DNA of 64,000 bases from Epiperipatus broadwayi. Its lineage: Eukaryota > Onychophora > Udeonychophora > Euonychophora > Peripatidae. Positions 13,567 through 25,984 of this stretch are shown piece after piece. The first letter of the stretch is position 1; the number at the start of each line of letters is the position of its first letter. Location: positions 4,253,649 to 4,317,648 of the forward strand of contig JAQFVV010000049.1 in assembly GCA_028023455.1 (NCBI GenBank), written 5' to 3'. Under the pieces are notes generated by a model that was not told where the DNA came from, did not search any database, and was given only the letters and a program-made list of their open reading frames with translations. The position numbers and the translations under genes were made by a program.

Positions 13567-14562
13567 TGTAATCTTATAATTTAATATTTATAAATATAGT
13601 AATTAGATATATAACTTTAAAAATTTTATCCACTTAGGAGCAGTTTCAACTATCCTGATAGTCTTTGTCAACTAACACGTTGAAAGGCTAAACTTCCCAC
13701 AATTCTGTGATTTTAACGTTTGCTGCCTGTCTGTTAATTAAGTTTGTTTGTATTTGTATATTAGCACAGCTTCCTTTATTTACCTTTTGTTATCATTTTT
13801 TTCAAATTGCAATATTTTACATTATTATAATTGAGTTAAAACCATAAATTCATGATTTATTATGGTCGTAAAAAATGGATGCTGAAACATTATTATTTAC
13901 TTTGCAATTTTGTTTCATTTTTTGAACCCTTTTTAATAACAGGAAGTGCTCTTTAGTTCTTTTTTTCAATGTGCATCTCGATTTTGCTATGTAACTGCTA
14001 CCACACCTCCATATCCATTTATAAATGATGCAATTTTTATTTATAAATGAGATTTTATCTTTAGAGTTATTTATTAATTTGTTTTTAATTACATAATGAA
14101 ATTTATTAATTTGTTTAATGTAGGAGGTGCATAAAATGCAATGTCACATATACCTTTCTACATTTTCCTTATAAAATTTACTTGATCATTCGAAATATAT
14201 GGTAATGATATTCATATTTTTTTATTAGCAGGAGAATCAATATTACTATTAATATTTTTATTCTTATATTTTGTATTAAATTTTTTAATAACATTATATA
14301 TATGATTATAATTGTAGCCAACACTTAACAATTCATTAGAATACATTTCAATATTTTTAGCTTTATCCGATGAATATTTACAAAGACTATTATTTCTAAA
14401 TAAGAAGGACTTTAAACCTGCCATTGTATGTGACATTTGCATTCTTTATTTATATGGAATATAACCTCTTTTTACTATTAGTTTAATGGTCAGTAATTCA
14501 GCTTACATTGATTTATAGTTAGTTTAAGAGCAAGAAACTGAATGCATATTGAATTTTCAGAA
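13567..14562 (-). mobile_element. Penelope-like element 3' half, left arm of inverted pair
   Basis: The minus strand encodes a decayed version of the protein seen more clearly in the right arm: the GYNYNHIYNVIKKFNTKYK stretch, then a damaged GIY-YIG endonuclease (CGSSYIAKS in place of CG-YIGES). GIY-YIG domains at the C-terminus of a retroelement protein are the hallmark of endonuclease-bearing Penelope-like elements. The copy is truncated at its 5' side near the centre of the pair and has stops and frameshifts. The part from 14212 to 14442 stays open for 76 codons and ends before the endonuclease. Confidence 0.75.
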
Positions 14563-14625
14563 TTAGAATAATTTAAATGGCTTAAAATGAATAAAAACAG
14601 ATGGCTTAAAATGGATAAAAGTAGA
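14563..14625. repeat. Spacer of the 13.6-15.6 kb inverted pair
   Basis: The unpaired centre between the two Penelope-like arms holds a short tandem duplication of AAATGGCTTAAAATG followed by an A-rich stretch. Its small size means the arms could form a very long hairpin. Confidence 0.6.
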
Positions 14626-15600
14626 TGAAAATTAATGTGCATTCAGTTTTTTTGATTTTAAAATAACTAGAAATCAATGTAAGCTGTATTGCCATATGAC
14701 CATTAAGCCAATAGTAAAAAGAGGTTATATTTTATATAAATCAAGAATGCCAATGTCACATAAAATAGAAGGTTTAAATTTCTTCTTATTTGTAAATAAT
14801 AGTCTTTGTAAATATTCATTGGATAAAGGTAAAAATATTGAAACGTATTCAAATTAATTGTTAAATATTGGCTACAATTATAATCATATATATAATGTTA
14901 TTAAAAAATTTAATACAAAATATAAGAATAAAAATAATAATAATATTGATCCTCCTGCCAATAACAAAATATGGATATCAATACCATATATTTTGAATGA
15001 TCAAATAAATTTTATAATGAAAATTTATAAAGGTATGTGTTACATTGCATTTTAGACATCTCCTACATTAAACAAATTAATAAATAACTCTAAAAATAAA
15101 ATCTCATTTATAAATAAAAATTGCATCATTTATAAATGGATATGGAGTTGTGGTAGCAGATATATAGGGGAATCGAGATGCACATTGGAAAAAAAAACTA
15201 AAGAACACTTCCTGTTATTAAAAAGGGTTAAGAAATAAAACAAAATTGCAAAGTAAATAATAATGTTTCAGCATTCATTTTTTATGACCATAATAAGTCA
15301 TGTATTTATGGTTTTAACTTCAATTATAATAATGTAAAAATATTGCAATTTGAAAAAAATAACAACAAAAGGAAAATCAAGGAAGCTATGCTAATATACA
15401 AATACAAACAAGTCTTAATTAACAGACAGGCAGCAACATTAAGATCATGGAATTGTGGGAATTAGTCTTTCAAAGTATTAGTTGACAAAGACTATGAGGA
15501 TAGTCGAAAGCGCTCCTAAGTGGATAAAGTTTTTTAAGTTATATTTTACATATATCTAATTACTGTATATATAAATAATCAATTATAAGATTATCTATAA
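14626..15600 (+). mobile_element. Penelope-like element 3' half, right arm of inverted pair
   Basis: Inverse complement of 13567-14562. The plus strand reads through a connector region (14730-15055) and then, after a stop, into a GIY-YIG endonuclease segment. Arm similarity continues past the coding part into the 3' tail (TAATTA...TATAA, near 15560), so both copies share the same 3' end. The 5' two-thirds, including the RT domain, are missing in both arms. Confidence 0.75.
14730..15240 (+). pseudogene. Broken Penelope-type C-terminal protein with GIY-YIG endonuclease
   Basis: Reading frames interrupted by stops give, in order, a connector with GYNYNHIYNVIKKFNTKYK, then ISIPYILNDQINFIMKIYKG, then CGSRYIGES followed by TLEKKTKEH at about 15145-15210. 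In GIY-YIG endonucleases of Penelope-like elements the YIGE motif, a downstream arginine and the EH pair belong to the nicking site; here the arginine after YIGES and the final EH are present. Stops at the end of the connector (about 14854 and 15053) and a frame change after the endonuclease show it is not expressed as one protein. This assignment is from motif reading, with no alignment search. Confidence 0.7.
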
Positions 15601-15639
15601 ATTATTTGAAGAAATATAGACATCGAATTATAATATATA

Positions 15640-18390
15640 TGTGTGTGTGTGTAAAATATTATATTATTATGGCATACCAGTTTTACATTCCCTAAGATGT
15701 GTTTTAATTACAGGTGAGTAAAATCTAAACTTTTTGGGTTCCAATCAAGTTTAATTTTTTTTTATTCAGGCAATTGTTTCATATCCGGTTCAGATAGCTA
15801 TTGACTATTAATTAATTTATTAGTATATAGTTTTTCTTAATTAGATGTAAAACAAAGCTACAAAGTATGCAAAGTCTCACCAATTAACAATTGGCAAGCC
15901 TTACGTTCTATTTGTTCTTCAGTGTCTTATTAGAGGGGCTACTGAAGGGAGTTTCATCCTTCAATAGTCTGTTTAAGGGCTGACATTTTATCTATATGCA
16001 TGCATGTATTGGTTTGTAGACATGTACATAAGCATGTGTGTGTATGTATTTTTAAGCTTACTGTAAATTTTTATATGATTAGCTAAAAATAAAATTGACT
16101 AGTTCAAAATATGATAATTATAACATACCAGAGATAAATGAGGAATAAAAAATGAAATATGAGCTCAGATGAATTTTGTGGTCAATTTGCAATCAAAAGT
16201 AGGGGGGAAAAGTTTTTTTTCCACTTTGAAAACCATATTTATGGTTATCAAAGTCAGCTCTTTAGTAATTATGGTCAAAAAAGTTTCAGGAAAATTATGG
16301 TCAAAAAGTAGTTTTGTGGAGAAATAATTTTGATTTGATAACACTGAAAGAGTTATCCAAATAATTATTTTTTCCTTTGTATGTCAAATAGAAATTAACT
16401 TAAAATCTTTGAAATAATGATAATTTAATTTGATGTCAAATGGTTTTTTGCTAGAGTTGTAAAAGTAATTTTTAGCTCTTGTTTATCTTTGAGGGTTTTT
16501 TATTTCATTTATTTAAACAACCCTATGAAAAAAATGTTTATCTAATTATCTATAAGTTTCTTAACAATCAATTTTATTTTCATCAAAAGTATATTAAGTA
16601 TTAATGATAAATCAATAAAAAAAACAATTATTTAATTATACACACACACATTATCACAGCAGTGCTCCAAATCATTTTTCCATTTCACATTTTATGTCAT
16701 CATACCACTTAGTCTATACATTAAAAGTTTTTATTTAAGAATATATATATATGAACTTCATCTTGTTCAATTATTATACAGTCCCTTTATGACTTATTTT
16801 TTATTGCCTCCACAACCCCTTGGCATATATCAGTCAAGATTCTCTCTCTTTTTTAATTACACAAGCAATATTTTCTTATCTATATTCCACTAGTGTCCCA
16901 CACCATTACATTTAATCCATCATTATGAATATCAGAAAAGTTAAATTATTGTAATAGCTCTATAGTGGTCATTCCTAAAATAGTGTGATGATAATGAATT
17001 CTATTTATGATTGACGATATTATGTGGATACTGTCTTTATACCTAAATTACAGAACAAAGATCACTACATAACCAACTCACATAATTCAAACTACTATTA
17101 CCCATAAATAATGACCTTGATAATTCCCATAAACCAATTCGAAATTTGAATCATCACACAAATTAAAATAATTTCAACAGGGTTTAAAATTAATATAAAA
17201 AAACTTGAAGTATCTACAAAACAAATAATTTATTAAAATTAATTTTAATATGATACAAAATGAGCAGTTGTATTTTATAAATCATATAATAATATAAATC
17301 AAAAAATAATAAAATTAACATCTATATGTTATACCCTTTATTTTTTTATATTTGGTAAAGAGATAATATATAGTTTATATTAACATACATACAAGTGCAA
17401 TATAGTTTATATTAACATACATACAAGTGCAATTCAAACTCTCTCCTCTATTCTAAAAATTGAAAAGAAAACTTCTACTGCTATTAAGTACAGTTACATA
17501 GTAGTTAGAAGGTGAGGGGGACTTACAAATTATTGCATTGCAACTATCAATAAATGTTAAATATAAAAAAAATGAAATATACAATAGGGTAAATAATAAT
17601 GAAAATATTAAAATATAAGTAAAATAAATAATATATTAAGCTAAATAAATAAATATAAATATTCTACTTGGGAGGATTTTAAAGTTTAAATTGATCTGCT
17701 GAAGACTTTTGAATCTGGTGGGGCTAGTTTAAATGTTTAGAGTGCACTCTATATTATTTATGTTCTTTGTAATATACATTCTTTTTCTTAAGAACTGTTT
17801 TTATATTGAAAAATTTCTTCTTAGTTGAAATGTTCTTTTCTAGGCCATAGTTAAAGTTCTGTTACATCTTCATGGTGAGTTTTAACAATTAGATTTTTTA
17901 CATTCAGTCACTCATATTATAGGATATGCAGAGATATATATAAATTGAGAACATTATTTTAGAGGACAGGTACAGTATATCATTGCAGGATTGGCTACAA
18001 CTGATGTAATTAGGTAATATAACTGTTTATTTTGATGAATACTTTTACATGACACATTGAAGTCTTATCACATTGGAGTTATATAATGTAACTCCACTTT
18101 TAAATTGAGTACCACAGTATTTTTGCTTCAATTGCAAGATAAAACATTTGTGGTCAATAAGATAATTTTTACAAACAGTGTGTATGAATTTAATAGGCAA
18201 CAATTAAGTGACAGAACACCAATTGCCCTTGAATATTTTAAATCTGACTTAAACAGTTTTTCATCTTATGATATCTCTAAGACTAAATATTATAATTATT
18301 GTTACATAATTAAATGAATACACACAAATCAACTAATTTCTACTGCACTAATTAATTAAGTGCAGGTTGCCTGTTGTTCAGACAACAAAC
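15640..18390. other. AT-rich non-coding stretch
   Basis: No gene is supported. It holds (TG)n/(TA)n patches near 15635 and 16010-16050, and the exact tandem duplication at 17369-17432. The small open frame at 18105-18317 has no recognisable motif and the composition of its surroundings. Confidence 0.5.
17369..17432. repeat. Perfect 32-bp tandem duplication
   Basis: Two identical, abutting 32-bp units (17369-17400 and 17401-17432) begin TATAGTTTATATTAAC and end ACAAGTGCAA. Exact identity in decayed surroundings suggests a recent slippage duplication or an assembly artefact. Confidence 0.9.
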
Positions 18391-18395
18391 TTTAT

Positions 18396-18713
18396 TATCT
18401 AATTAATATCTATTGGATAAATTATTTACTACATTCCCAAAAAGCTTAATTCAATTTTAATCATTTTTAGAATAAAAAGAATATGTAAGTTTTACAATAA
18501 AATCATTATTTTTTAAAAGATTATAACTTTTCTAATTTTATAGACATAAAAATTATTAGATATAAATGATAATATTTATGTTCTTGTAGAAAAAAATTAC
18601 ACCAAACATTAGAGCATATTTCAAATTTTAATATGAATTTACCAAGATCATATTTATAAATCATTAATTCTAGATAATTATTATTTTTTTATTTTATTGT
18701 AATTTTTATAGTA
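18396..18713. repeat. Dispersed repeat family A, copy 2, left part
   Basis: Aligns with the first 300 bp of 12960-13500. It is interrupted at a TA dinucleotide by the Tigger-like insertion and resumes at 19758. Confidence 0.65.
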
Positions 18714-19757
18714 CACCTGGGTCTCATTTTATATGGTAGATAGGTTCCACAGAAAACCCACATTAAAAAAAATCGCACAAAAATAGACTTAACTTACATT
18801 GAAAAATGGGGGATAGAGATTTGTAACTTTCAGAATTTGCATAAAAGCAAAGCAACAAAGAAAAATACTTTAAAATTCGCATTAAAAAATAAGGAAATAA
18901 AATATGACTAATAAAAAATATCAAATATTTGAAAAAAATTGGTACAAGACAAACTTTTTTTACCTTTTTTTATTAACTACAGTATTTAATTTGACATTTT
19001 TTCATACATATTTTAATCATTATTGCTATTTCGAATGTGCAGTTCATTTGTAAACTGGTAAGAAATCAGATTCATCGATGTGATGTAGCTTCTTCTTGAA
19101 CGAAGTCAAGAATCTCTCAGCAATTATGCCTAGAGAAACTTGTTAGCCACTTTATTTTCCATTCCCCACTCTAATTTTTACCATATTCTGCTTCATCCCA
19201 TTTACACAACTAGTGCCAATTTCAGTCTTGTGCTGTGTTAATGGTTTTCTGTTGACAATTGATTTTTACTACTCAAATAAATTTTAAATGTTCACATTTT
19301 GTTTCTATATTAAAAAAACGAGGATCGCAATCAAAACAAAAAGATTATACATTATCATTAAAAATATTATTTTCAGTTTATAAAATCAATAAAATCTTCG
19401 TTATTTACTTTAAAAATCTACATTATTTATTTCTGTTATACCTAACAAAATACATTTTAAAAGTTTAAAATTTTTGAATATTTATTGTGGTATTTTTATA
19501 TGTAAGTATAAATCTATTATTATTATTTACTCATTAGTATAAGTAGGTTAGCTTCAGGCCATATTCACGTTAGCTGCTAATATAACGTTATATTTTTGAA
19601 AAAAAAAAAAAGAATTTCAAGTCAAAATAGGTTATTAATAATTTAAATTCCTTGATATCTAATAAATATAGTGAAATATAAAAAATATTAAGAAGAACCA
19701 TGAATCGCATAACTTCAAATTTGCATTAAAATAATCCGCATAAAACTAACCCAGATG
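18714..19757 (-). mobile_element. Tigger/pogo-like DNA transposon, internally decayed copy
   Basis: The ends are CACCTGGGTCTCATTTTAT on the left and the inverse of an AACCCAGATG end on the right, each bordered by TA, the target duplication of Tc1/mariner/pogo transposons. About 290 bp at its left end are the inverse of 32500-32792 (shared AAGTTTGTCTTGTA, TTTGCTTTTATG and AAGTCTATTTTTGTG on the opposite strand). This copy is thus in reverse orientation relative to the better copy at 31504-32792. No transposase motif is readable. It is inserted in repeat family A, so it is younger than that repeat. Confidence 0.75.
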
Positions 19758-19965
19758 TACATATTTAAAATCAATAAACAAGCAGGTATATATTAATTAC
19801 TCAATTCTCTCTTCTAACTAAACAAATTAAATGCTAACTACAGAATTACAGATTTTAATAATTATCATATATATATATTGATAGATTTTTGAAATAAGAA
19901 ATTGCTCATTTATTTATAATAGCTTAAAAATCAATCATTGACATACAGCCATATATGATCTGCAT
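19758..19965. repeat. Dispersed repeat family A, copy 2, right part
   Basis: Continues the alignment with 13310-13500: TAGCTTAAAA, ATCAAT(C)ATTGACATACAGCC and ATATATGATCTGC correspond to the end of copy 1. Confidence 0.6.
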
Positions 19966-20153
19966 TATCCATTCCATAAATTACTAACATACTCAAACAA
20001 TCTACTGTTAATAAAAAATACACTATATTATTTTTATTACAATAATTAGAATACTGATTTTGATGCTGTTTAATAAACAGTGTATTAATGTGAAAGTTTA
20101 TAAAGCATGGGAGGGAGGTGTAAAAGAGTGCATTGTGGCAATTAATGTATTTG

Positions 20154-20154
<1 letters not shown>

Positions 20155-20201
<47 letters not shown>
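20155..20201. repeat. (TA)n microsatellite
   Basis: About 23 uninterrupted TA units. The only features are its repeat nature and a cruciform-forming potential. Confidence 0.95.
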
Positions 20202-20208
<7 letters not shown>

Positions 20209-20303
20209 AATGATTATGTGGCAATAATTGACAGTAGTTATGCAATTCAGTTATTATTTAATGCTTAACACTTAAATTTTATGCTCACAAGTTAAAACTA
20301 GTG

Positions 20304-20876
20304 CATGGAGAGCTGAGGGTCATGTGAAGTCGGAGTTCGAATCTCTTATATATATTACATTATATATGTGGAGGTGTGTGTAAGCCTGTACATTGTACTA
20401 ATTTACATATTAAAACATAGTGCGTTAAAGGTCTGCCCATCTCTTGCATATGTATATAAATAGATTATTCTCCAGGACATGAGAGGTCAGAATGAATAAT
20501 GGTCAACATGGGTAAGATGACAACCTTGGCACTAACGGGGACTTTGGACATTCCACCACCAGATTTTCAATGAAATGGATGGCTGAAGAGTTGTAGGTTG
20601 GAATAGTTTGAATCCTGTGTATTAAAGTATGAAGATTGGCTATCTTAATATAAAACTGAGGACTGATTGTATATATGGGTGGAGATAGTAATCTGGACCA
20701 ACTGATGATTTCTGGATTAGCATGAAATATGTATATTGGTGATTATTTATCTTTTCAATATGTGTATGATCAGGTGGGTCAGCAATATGAGATGACATGG
20801 AGAGCTGAGTTCGAATCTCTTATATATTACATTATATATGTGCAGATGTGGGTAAGCCTGTACAGTGTATTAATTT
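20304..20876 (+). repeat. Dispersed repeat family B, copy 2, with direct terminal repeats
   Basis: A block of about 98 bp at 20304-20401 (ATGGAGAGCTGAG ... GTTCGAATCTCTTATATAT ... GTAAGCCTGTACA) returns in the same orientation at 20796-20876. The 395 bp between them is the inverse of the 9010-9429 block. GAGTTCGAATCTC resembles a polymerase III B box. The arrangement could be a tandem partial duplication of a short retroposon, or a small element with direct terminal repeats. No ORF is shared. Confidence 0.65.
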
Positions 20877-23154
20877 AATATAATAAACTAAATATATCAA
20901 TTCAAAATTAAAACACAAGCGAACATCAAGTTAAAAATTAATCACCAATATTAGTTTTTCTGTCAAGATTTTCAAATATAAATGATAGCAGAATACAAAA
21001 CATACGCATATAATCACCCCCACACAGACTCACCCCTATATATATAATATTATAATTCGATGACTGTATTTCTTTAAAGCAATATATGCTATTATATAAC
21101 TGAATATTTATAAATACAGTAATAAACTATATGTAAAGTATAACTTTAAAATATATACACTATATATGATTATGGCAGGTATTTGATCTATGATGTTATC
21201 AGTGTACAAACTCTAGTTTATATCCACTATACTTTCATTTAGAAAGTAATTAATTTATAAAACATTATAAGTGAACAGACACTACTTTCATCCATGATGA
21301 TGCTATGGAAATTGAACATATTTATAACTTCCATATAATTAATTTATCAAGTTCATAAAATTCTATTACAGATGAACATAATTTTTGCGTATATTTTTCT
21401 ATTGTTAGCATTTAGACTTCATCATTGAAAAGTAGGTAATATCCATTTTTAAAACAAAAAAAACATTTCATGGTTTTTAAAAACACTAAGAATTAATTTT
21501 CATATTTTTAATAAGTTGTCACCTCTCACAAATTTGATGATCCTTTCAGGCAACAGATGAACATTATTGCTCTCATTCCATCATTTTATCCATTTTTATC
21601 ATCATATACTTTTAAAAATACACAAAAATAAATTATATAAATGAACTTAGATTCATTTCTATTGAAGATAAGAAAAGAGAGAATGTTTAATGTGCTTAGT
21701 TTTATTTATAAACTTTTTCCGTTTACACAAGAGAAACTATAGCAATGGTCTATATAAATTCTTTGGTCAACTTCAGCTAGCATCTAAATACAATTCTTAT
21801 TACATAAAATAATGTCAAAAAACTTCACAATTATTATATATATAACAAACATTTACTTTTTAAAATAAAATAAGATACTTTCACTCCAACAAAATCTAAG
21901 GAACTAGGATTATATTTTTTTATACTAGAATGGAAATATTCTTTTTACACATATTTTTCAATACAATATTATATAAACAAAATAACATACTTGAGACATT
22001 AAATATCTAGGTGAATTATTTGTAATCTTCTATTGTGAAACCAATAACAAAAATATATATAATAAAGAAAGAATAATCATTTCATCAATACTATAAACTT
22101 TATTATCTACACATTCATTTTAAAATGAAAAAGTCAATACAATATACAAGCTACAATTAGTAACAAACATTTCTTTTTCCAATATTGTATGTTGTCATAG
22201 CAACATAGTTCAATGCAGTCCAAGTTAATATATTCTCCATATAAAATCAAAAAAAAAAAAAAGAGAGAGAAAAAAAATTATGACTAACATTCCATTATTT
22301 TCAGAAATTTATTTCAAATTTCAGTAGGTACAATATATATATATATATTGTAGTAATATCTTTATACCAGATTTTATGTTCAATTAAAAAAAAAATTTGT
22401 TTCCTTGTTTCTATTTTATTTTTTATATACATATGTACTTTTATTGAAAATACTTATTTAAACAACCTGTGAATATTTGGGATCACTGCCATTAAATTAT
22501 CCAAACAAATTATAGATAAATATTAGGAGGAAATTTAACCATAAACCAAATCTTAGTTAAAATTAGCTAAACAACATTATTTATTTATATATGTCTTTAG
22601 TTAGACTATAAATAAATGTAGGAATTAATTTTGTTATCTGATATGTGAATATTTGTAATTTTTTAGTGTTTAAATTCTGGAAATAGCCATTTTGCTGTGT
22701 ATTCTGATGAAAACTAGTCTGCTGGTTGAAATATTAAAGAACTTTATAAAGAAGTAATTGTGTGTGTTTTTATTAATATATATATATATATTATAATAAA
22801 CATAATAATAGCTCTAAACAAGCTTTTCCATAAATGCCACAAGAGAAAGCATTTAAAAATCATTATCTAGAATATACCCATCTTCAAATTGGTTTCATGT
22901 CACTGGTTATCCTCAGTGAAGCACTAGAATATTCTGACTCTTGATCCAAAATACCAGCTCAAGCTTAGCATTTATCCAATACTTTACTATTAAGTAGAAA
23001 ATCTGAAATTTACAGACATCTACATGTCTTCAAATCCAGCTATCTAACTTAAATAGTGATATGGTCTTTCAGTTACCCCATATATTAATAGTCTTAGCAA
23101 TAAAACATTGCCAAAGTTTTAAAAGCCAGATTATAATAATAAAATAATCAAGTG
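20877..23154. other. AT-rich non-coding stretch
   Basis: No gene is supported. About 21090-21170 resembles the 3' tail of the 13.6-15.6 kb Penelope-like pair (TATTTATAAATA-AGTAAT, then TATAACTTTAAAA). The segment 22706-22770 is a repeat tail also present at 3499. Several (TA)n runs and A/G-rich patches occur near 22260 and 22330. Confidence 0.5.
22706..22770 (+). repeat. Dispersed repeat tail, copy 2
   Basis: Aligns with 3499-3565: GATGAAAACTAGT, GGTTGAAATATT and GTAATTGTGT in the same order, followed by T- and TA-rich sequence. Likely the 3' end of an unidentified LINE or Penelope-like family. Confidence 0.4.
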
Positions 23155-23319
23155 CATGACTTAACTTAATAAGTTTTTATTACAAATGTAATACAATGAG
23201 CATGCTAATAGCTCTAAGCAGGCTTTTATAATAAATGCATTTATCGAAAAAGCTTGTTTATAGCTATTAGCACACTCACATTACATTTTTAATACAAGCT
23301 TATTAAGTTAAGTCACATG
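23155..23319. repeat. Foldback element with arms of about 72 bp
   Basis: The left arm 23155-23228 starts CATGACTTAACTTAATAAG and the right arm 23250-23319 ends with its inverse. The inner part (GCTAATAGCT ... AAGCAGGCTTTT) also pairs with its counterpart around 23250-23280, with a few mismatches. The interior loop is about 20 bp. A related single arm occurs at 22795-22835 (AATAATAGCTCTAAACAAGC), so this is a small repeat family of foldback/MITE type. Confidence 0.75.
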
Positions 23320-24272
23320 ATGTATGACTTGGATTTTTTTTACTAATATATAAATATATATCTTTAGAAGTTTATTTGTTGAAATATCCATAGATTTTTG
23401 TATAAAACTGTTTCAAATATTTTGAAAATATATTTATTTAGTCAAAGGTCTGTATATAACTCTACAAAATTTCTATTAGGGCAATCAGATACTATGTTAA
23501 TAGCATGACAATCATTTTAAAAGGTTTGTAACAATGCTTACATAAGGACAACAATAGAAAAATATATCAATATATTAAAGAAACAAAAAATTTATTTACT
23601 TTTAATCCAGCTGCTGTCAACCTTAGATGTCTTATTCATTCATTAGAAAGTGTTCTATACAACAACTAAATTTAGATATGATTAGTTAAGAACCAAAAGG
23701 TAGGAAGGGATTGAATTGCTCAATCCCTTCTGAAGATTTTCTAATATGTTCAATGATATTCCACCTATATTCAGCAAAATAAATGGCATCATAAGAGAAA
23801 TTATATGATAAAATTTCTTTAAGAAATTTAAAATCAAAAGATCGTTCTACTCACAATTAAGAACAAGCCTACCATTATTGAAGAAAGCCACAGGGAATAG
23901 TTGTTAATTTTCTACAAATCAACTGATCATGACAACCAAGAAATTTTCACCATCTCATGAAACCATAAGAGCAATAAAGTCCTCAGCATAAGGTCAAATT
24001 ATCATCTTAAGAAAATTCAATTGCGTTTAGTACATTTGAAATTTTATTATTTTGGAAGATAAAGAACTGTTACTAAAAACTTTTAAAACTTTGGATTCTT
24101 ACTTGATCTCTAATAAAAGTCATGATTTTTTATTATTATTTATGATTATGATGCATGTTTTCTTTTTTTAATTAATATTTAGAAATCCCAAAGTAGTTAT
24201 TATCGAGTCAGGTAAACTAATTTTTGAATCCACAACCAATAGCGTGTATTTGAAAGAATGATTAGATAGATA

Positions 24273-24350
<78 letters not shown>

Positions 24351-25185
24351 AAGCAAACCAAATAACTATTAACTATTGGAATAACATTAAGGGGTAATTT
24401 GTGATATCCTTTGTTTGACTTTTTCTATTTTCTGTCCTTATCTATGTTTATGAGAAGATTTACCTTGATATTTGTTTAATCCTTTTCTTGTAAATAAGAT
24501 TATAAATCAACATTTATGTTAATAATCGAAGTTATTACAGTTAAACTCATTCTTATATTTTTTATGTGTCATATTTATTGTAAATAAAATATAGATGATT
24601 TTTTATTAATTTATTTTTGTATTTTGTTTTATTTATCTGTGCTCACTTATTAAAACCGACTTCAAACATGTGCAATATTCAAATAACTACTATATTTAGC
24701 ATGAAGTCATAGATTATTTAATTATTGAATATATTATAAAATTGATAAAATTTTCCTTTGATTTCTTAATATATTGTTTAAGCCTCTTTTTATATTTGTC
24801 TACTTACAAAGATTTAGAAATGGATTTTACTGTTTATAAAAGTCTCATTATTTAGACATCAAATTTTCTTAAAGATTAGAACTAACTTTACATTTTTAAA
24901 TATCCCCATGTACCATTACTATATATATATATAGGGTGCTATTGTATACACTTGAAAAGTATATCTTGGAAAGGAAACTATTGCAAGTGAACTTATAATT
25001 TATCATGGCTAATATTTTAATTTTGAATTGATGTAGTAATTTGATGGTGAAAGTTGGAGTTAGAAATAGAGAAAATAAATAAAATAAATAAATTCTATAA
25101 TTAAAAAAACTTATAATTTTACACAAATCTAACATCCTCTAATTATATCTCTCAGATAAGTTCAATTATTACAATCTCTCTTATA
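23320..25185. other. AT-rich non-coding stretch with long (TA)n
   Basis: No gene is supported. Apart from the (TA)n array at 24272-24345, only low-complexity AT-rich DNA is seen. Confidence 0.5.
24272..24345. repeat. Long (TA)n microsatellite
   Basis: About 37 TA units, the longest simple repeat in the window. It is translated on the minus strand as an alternating Tyr-Ile run, which is not a real protein. Confidence 0.95.
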
Positions 25186-25189
25186 AGTC

Positions 25190-25337
25190 AATTATTTTAT
25201 ATAGCGCGATGTTTATAAACTGTAATATTTAAACAGCATTAAACTGTTGCACATGCACTTTGGATTTTAACTATAAAATGAATGAATACTAACACTTCAA
25301 ACACAAGATAAAGTCTTTGGAAAAGATAGAATGCTGT
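25190..25337 (+). repeat. Foldback family C monomer, copy 1
   Basis: A unit of about 148 bp running from ATTTTATATAGCGCGATG through CATTAAACTGTTGCACATG to AAAGTCTTTGGAAAAGATAG. It is nearly identical to 48834-48979 and 49164-49310. No ORF. Short terminal homologies and its hairpin form at 49.2 kb suggest a MITE or foldback element. Confidence 0.8.
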
Positions 25338-25984
25338 TTAAATATAATCTCTCTTATATAATGGTATCTTATTACCATATATCAATTTGAAAAATAATCC
25401 CTAATTATTATTCACATTGCACAACATAATATAACTGAAAGAGTGTATAGAATTGAGAGTAAAAAAGTAGGAAAGCTAAGAAAAAGGAAAACTTTAAATA
25501 ATAACAAAACAAATAATTTAATAAAATACAGAGTTTAACCATAGTACAAATTGGGCATTTATATTTTTATAAACGAAGCAACAATCTTGTTGTTAATTTC
25601 AATTCCAAAATAATTATTTTAAAATTAATATATATGTGCTGTATTTCCTATTTTTATTATGATAGCCATTGACCTAAAAATCTACATAAAATTTTTAAAT
25701 TCAGAAAAGGGACAATCTATATTGACATATAATTTTAAATGCACTTAATAAGCATAATTCAATTTTTTCCTATCTTCTAAAATTGAAATGCTACATTTTA
25801 ATTTGGCTATCTATTAAAATATGTTACATGAAGTAGAGACACCAAATATTATACTTCAAACATTAATAAATACTAAACAATCATAAATATTAATATACAA
25901 TAATAATAAAAACTTTATAAATGAAAATTAATAAAGAAAAGCCTACAAATTGAATTAAAAGAATAAATATAAGCATTCTCATCT

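Noticed and set aside
24168-24356. ORF with alternating Tyr-Ile
   Set aside because: Translation of the (TA)n microsatellite.
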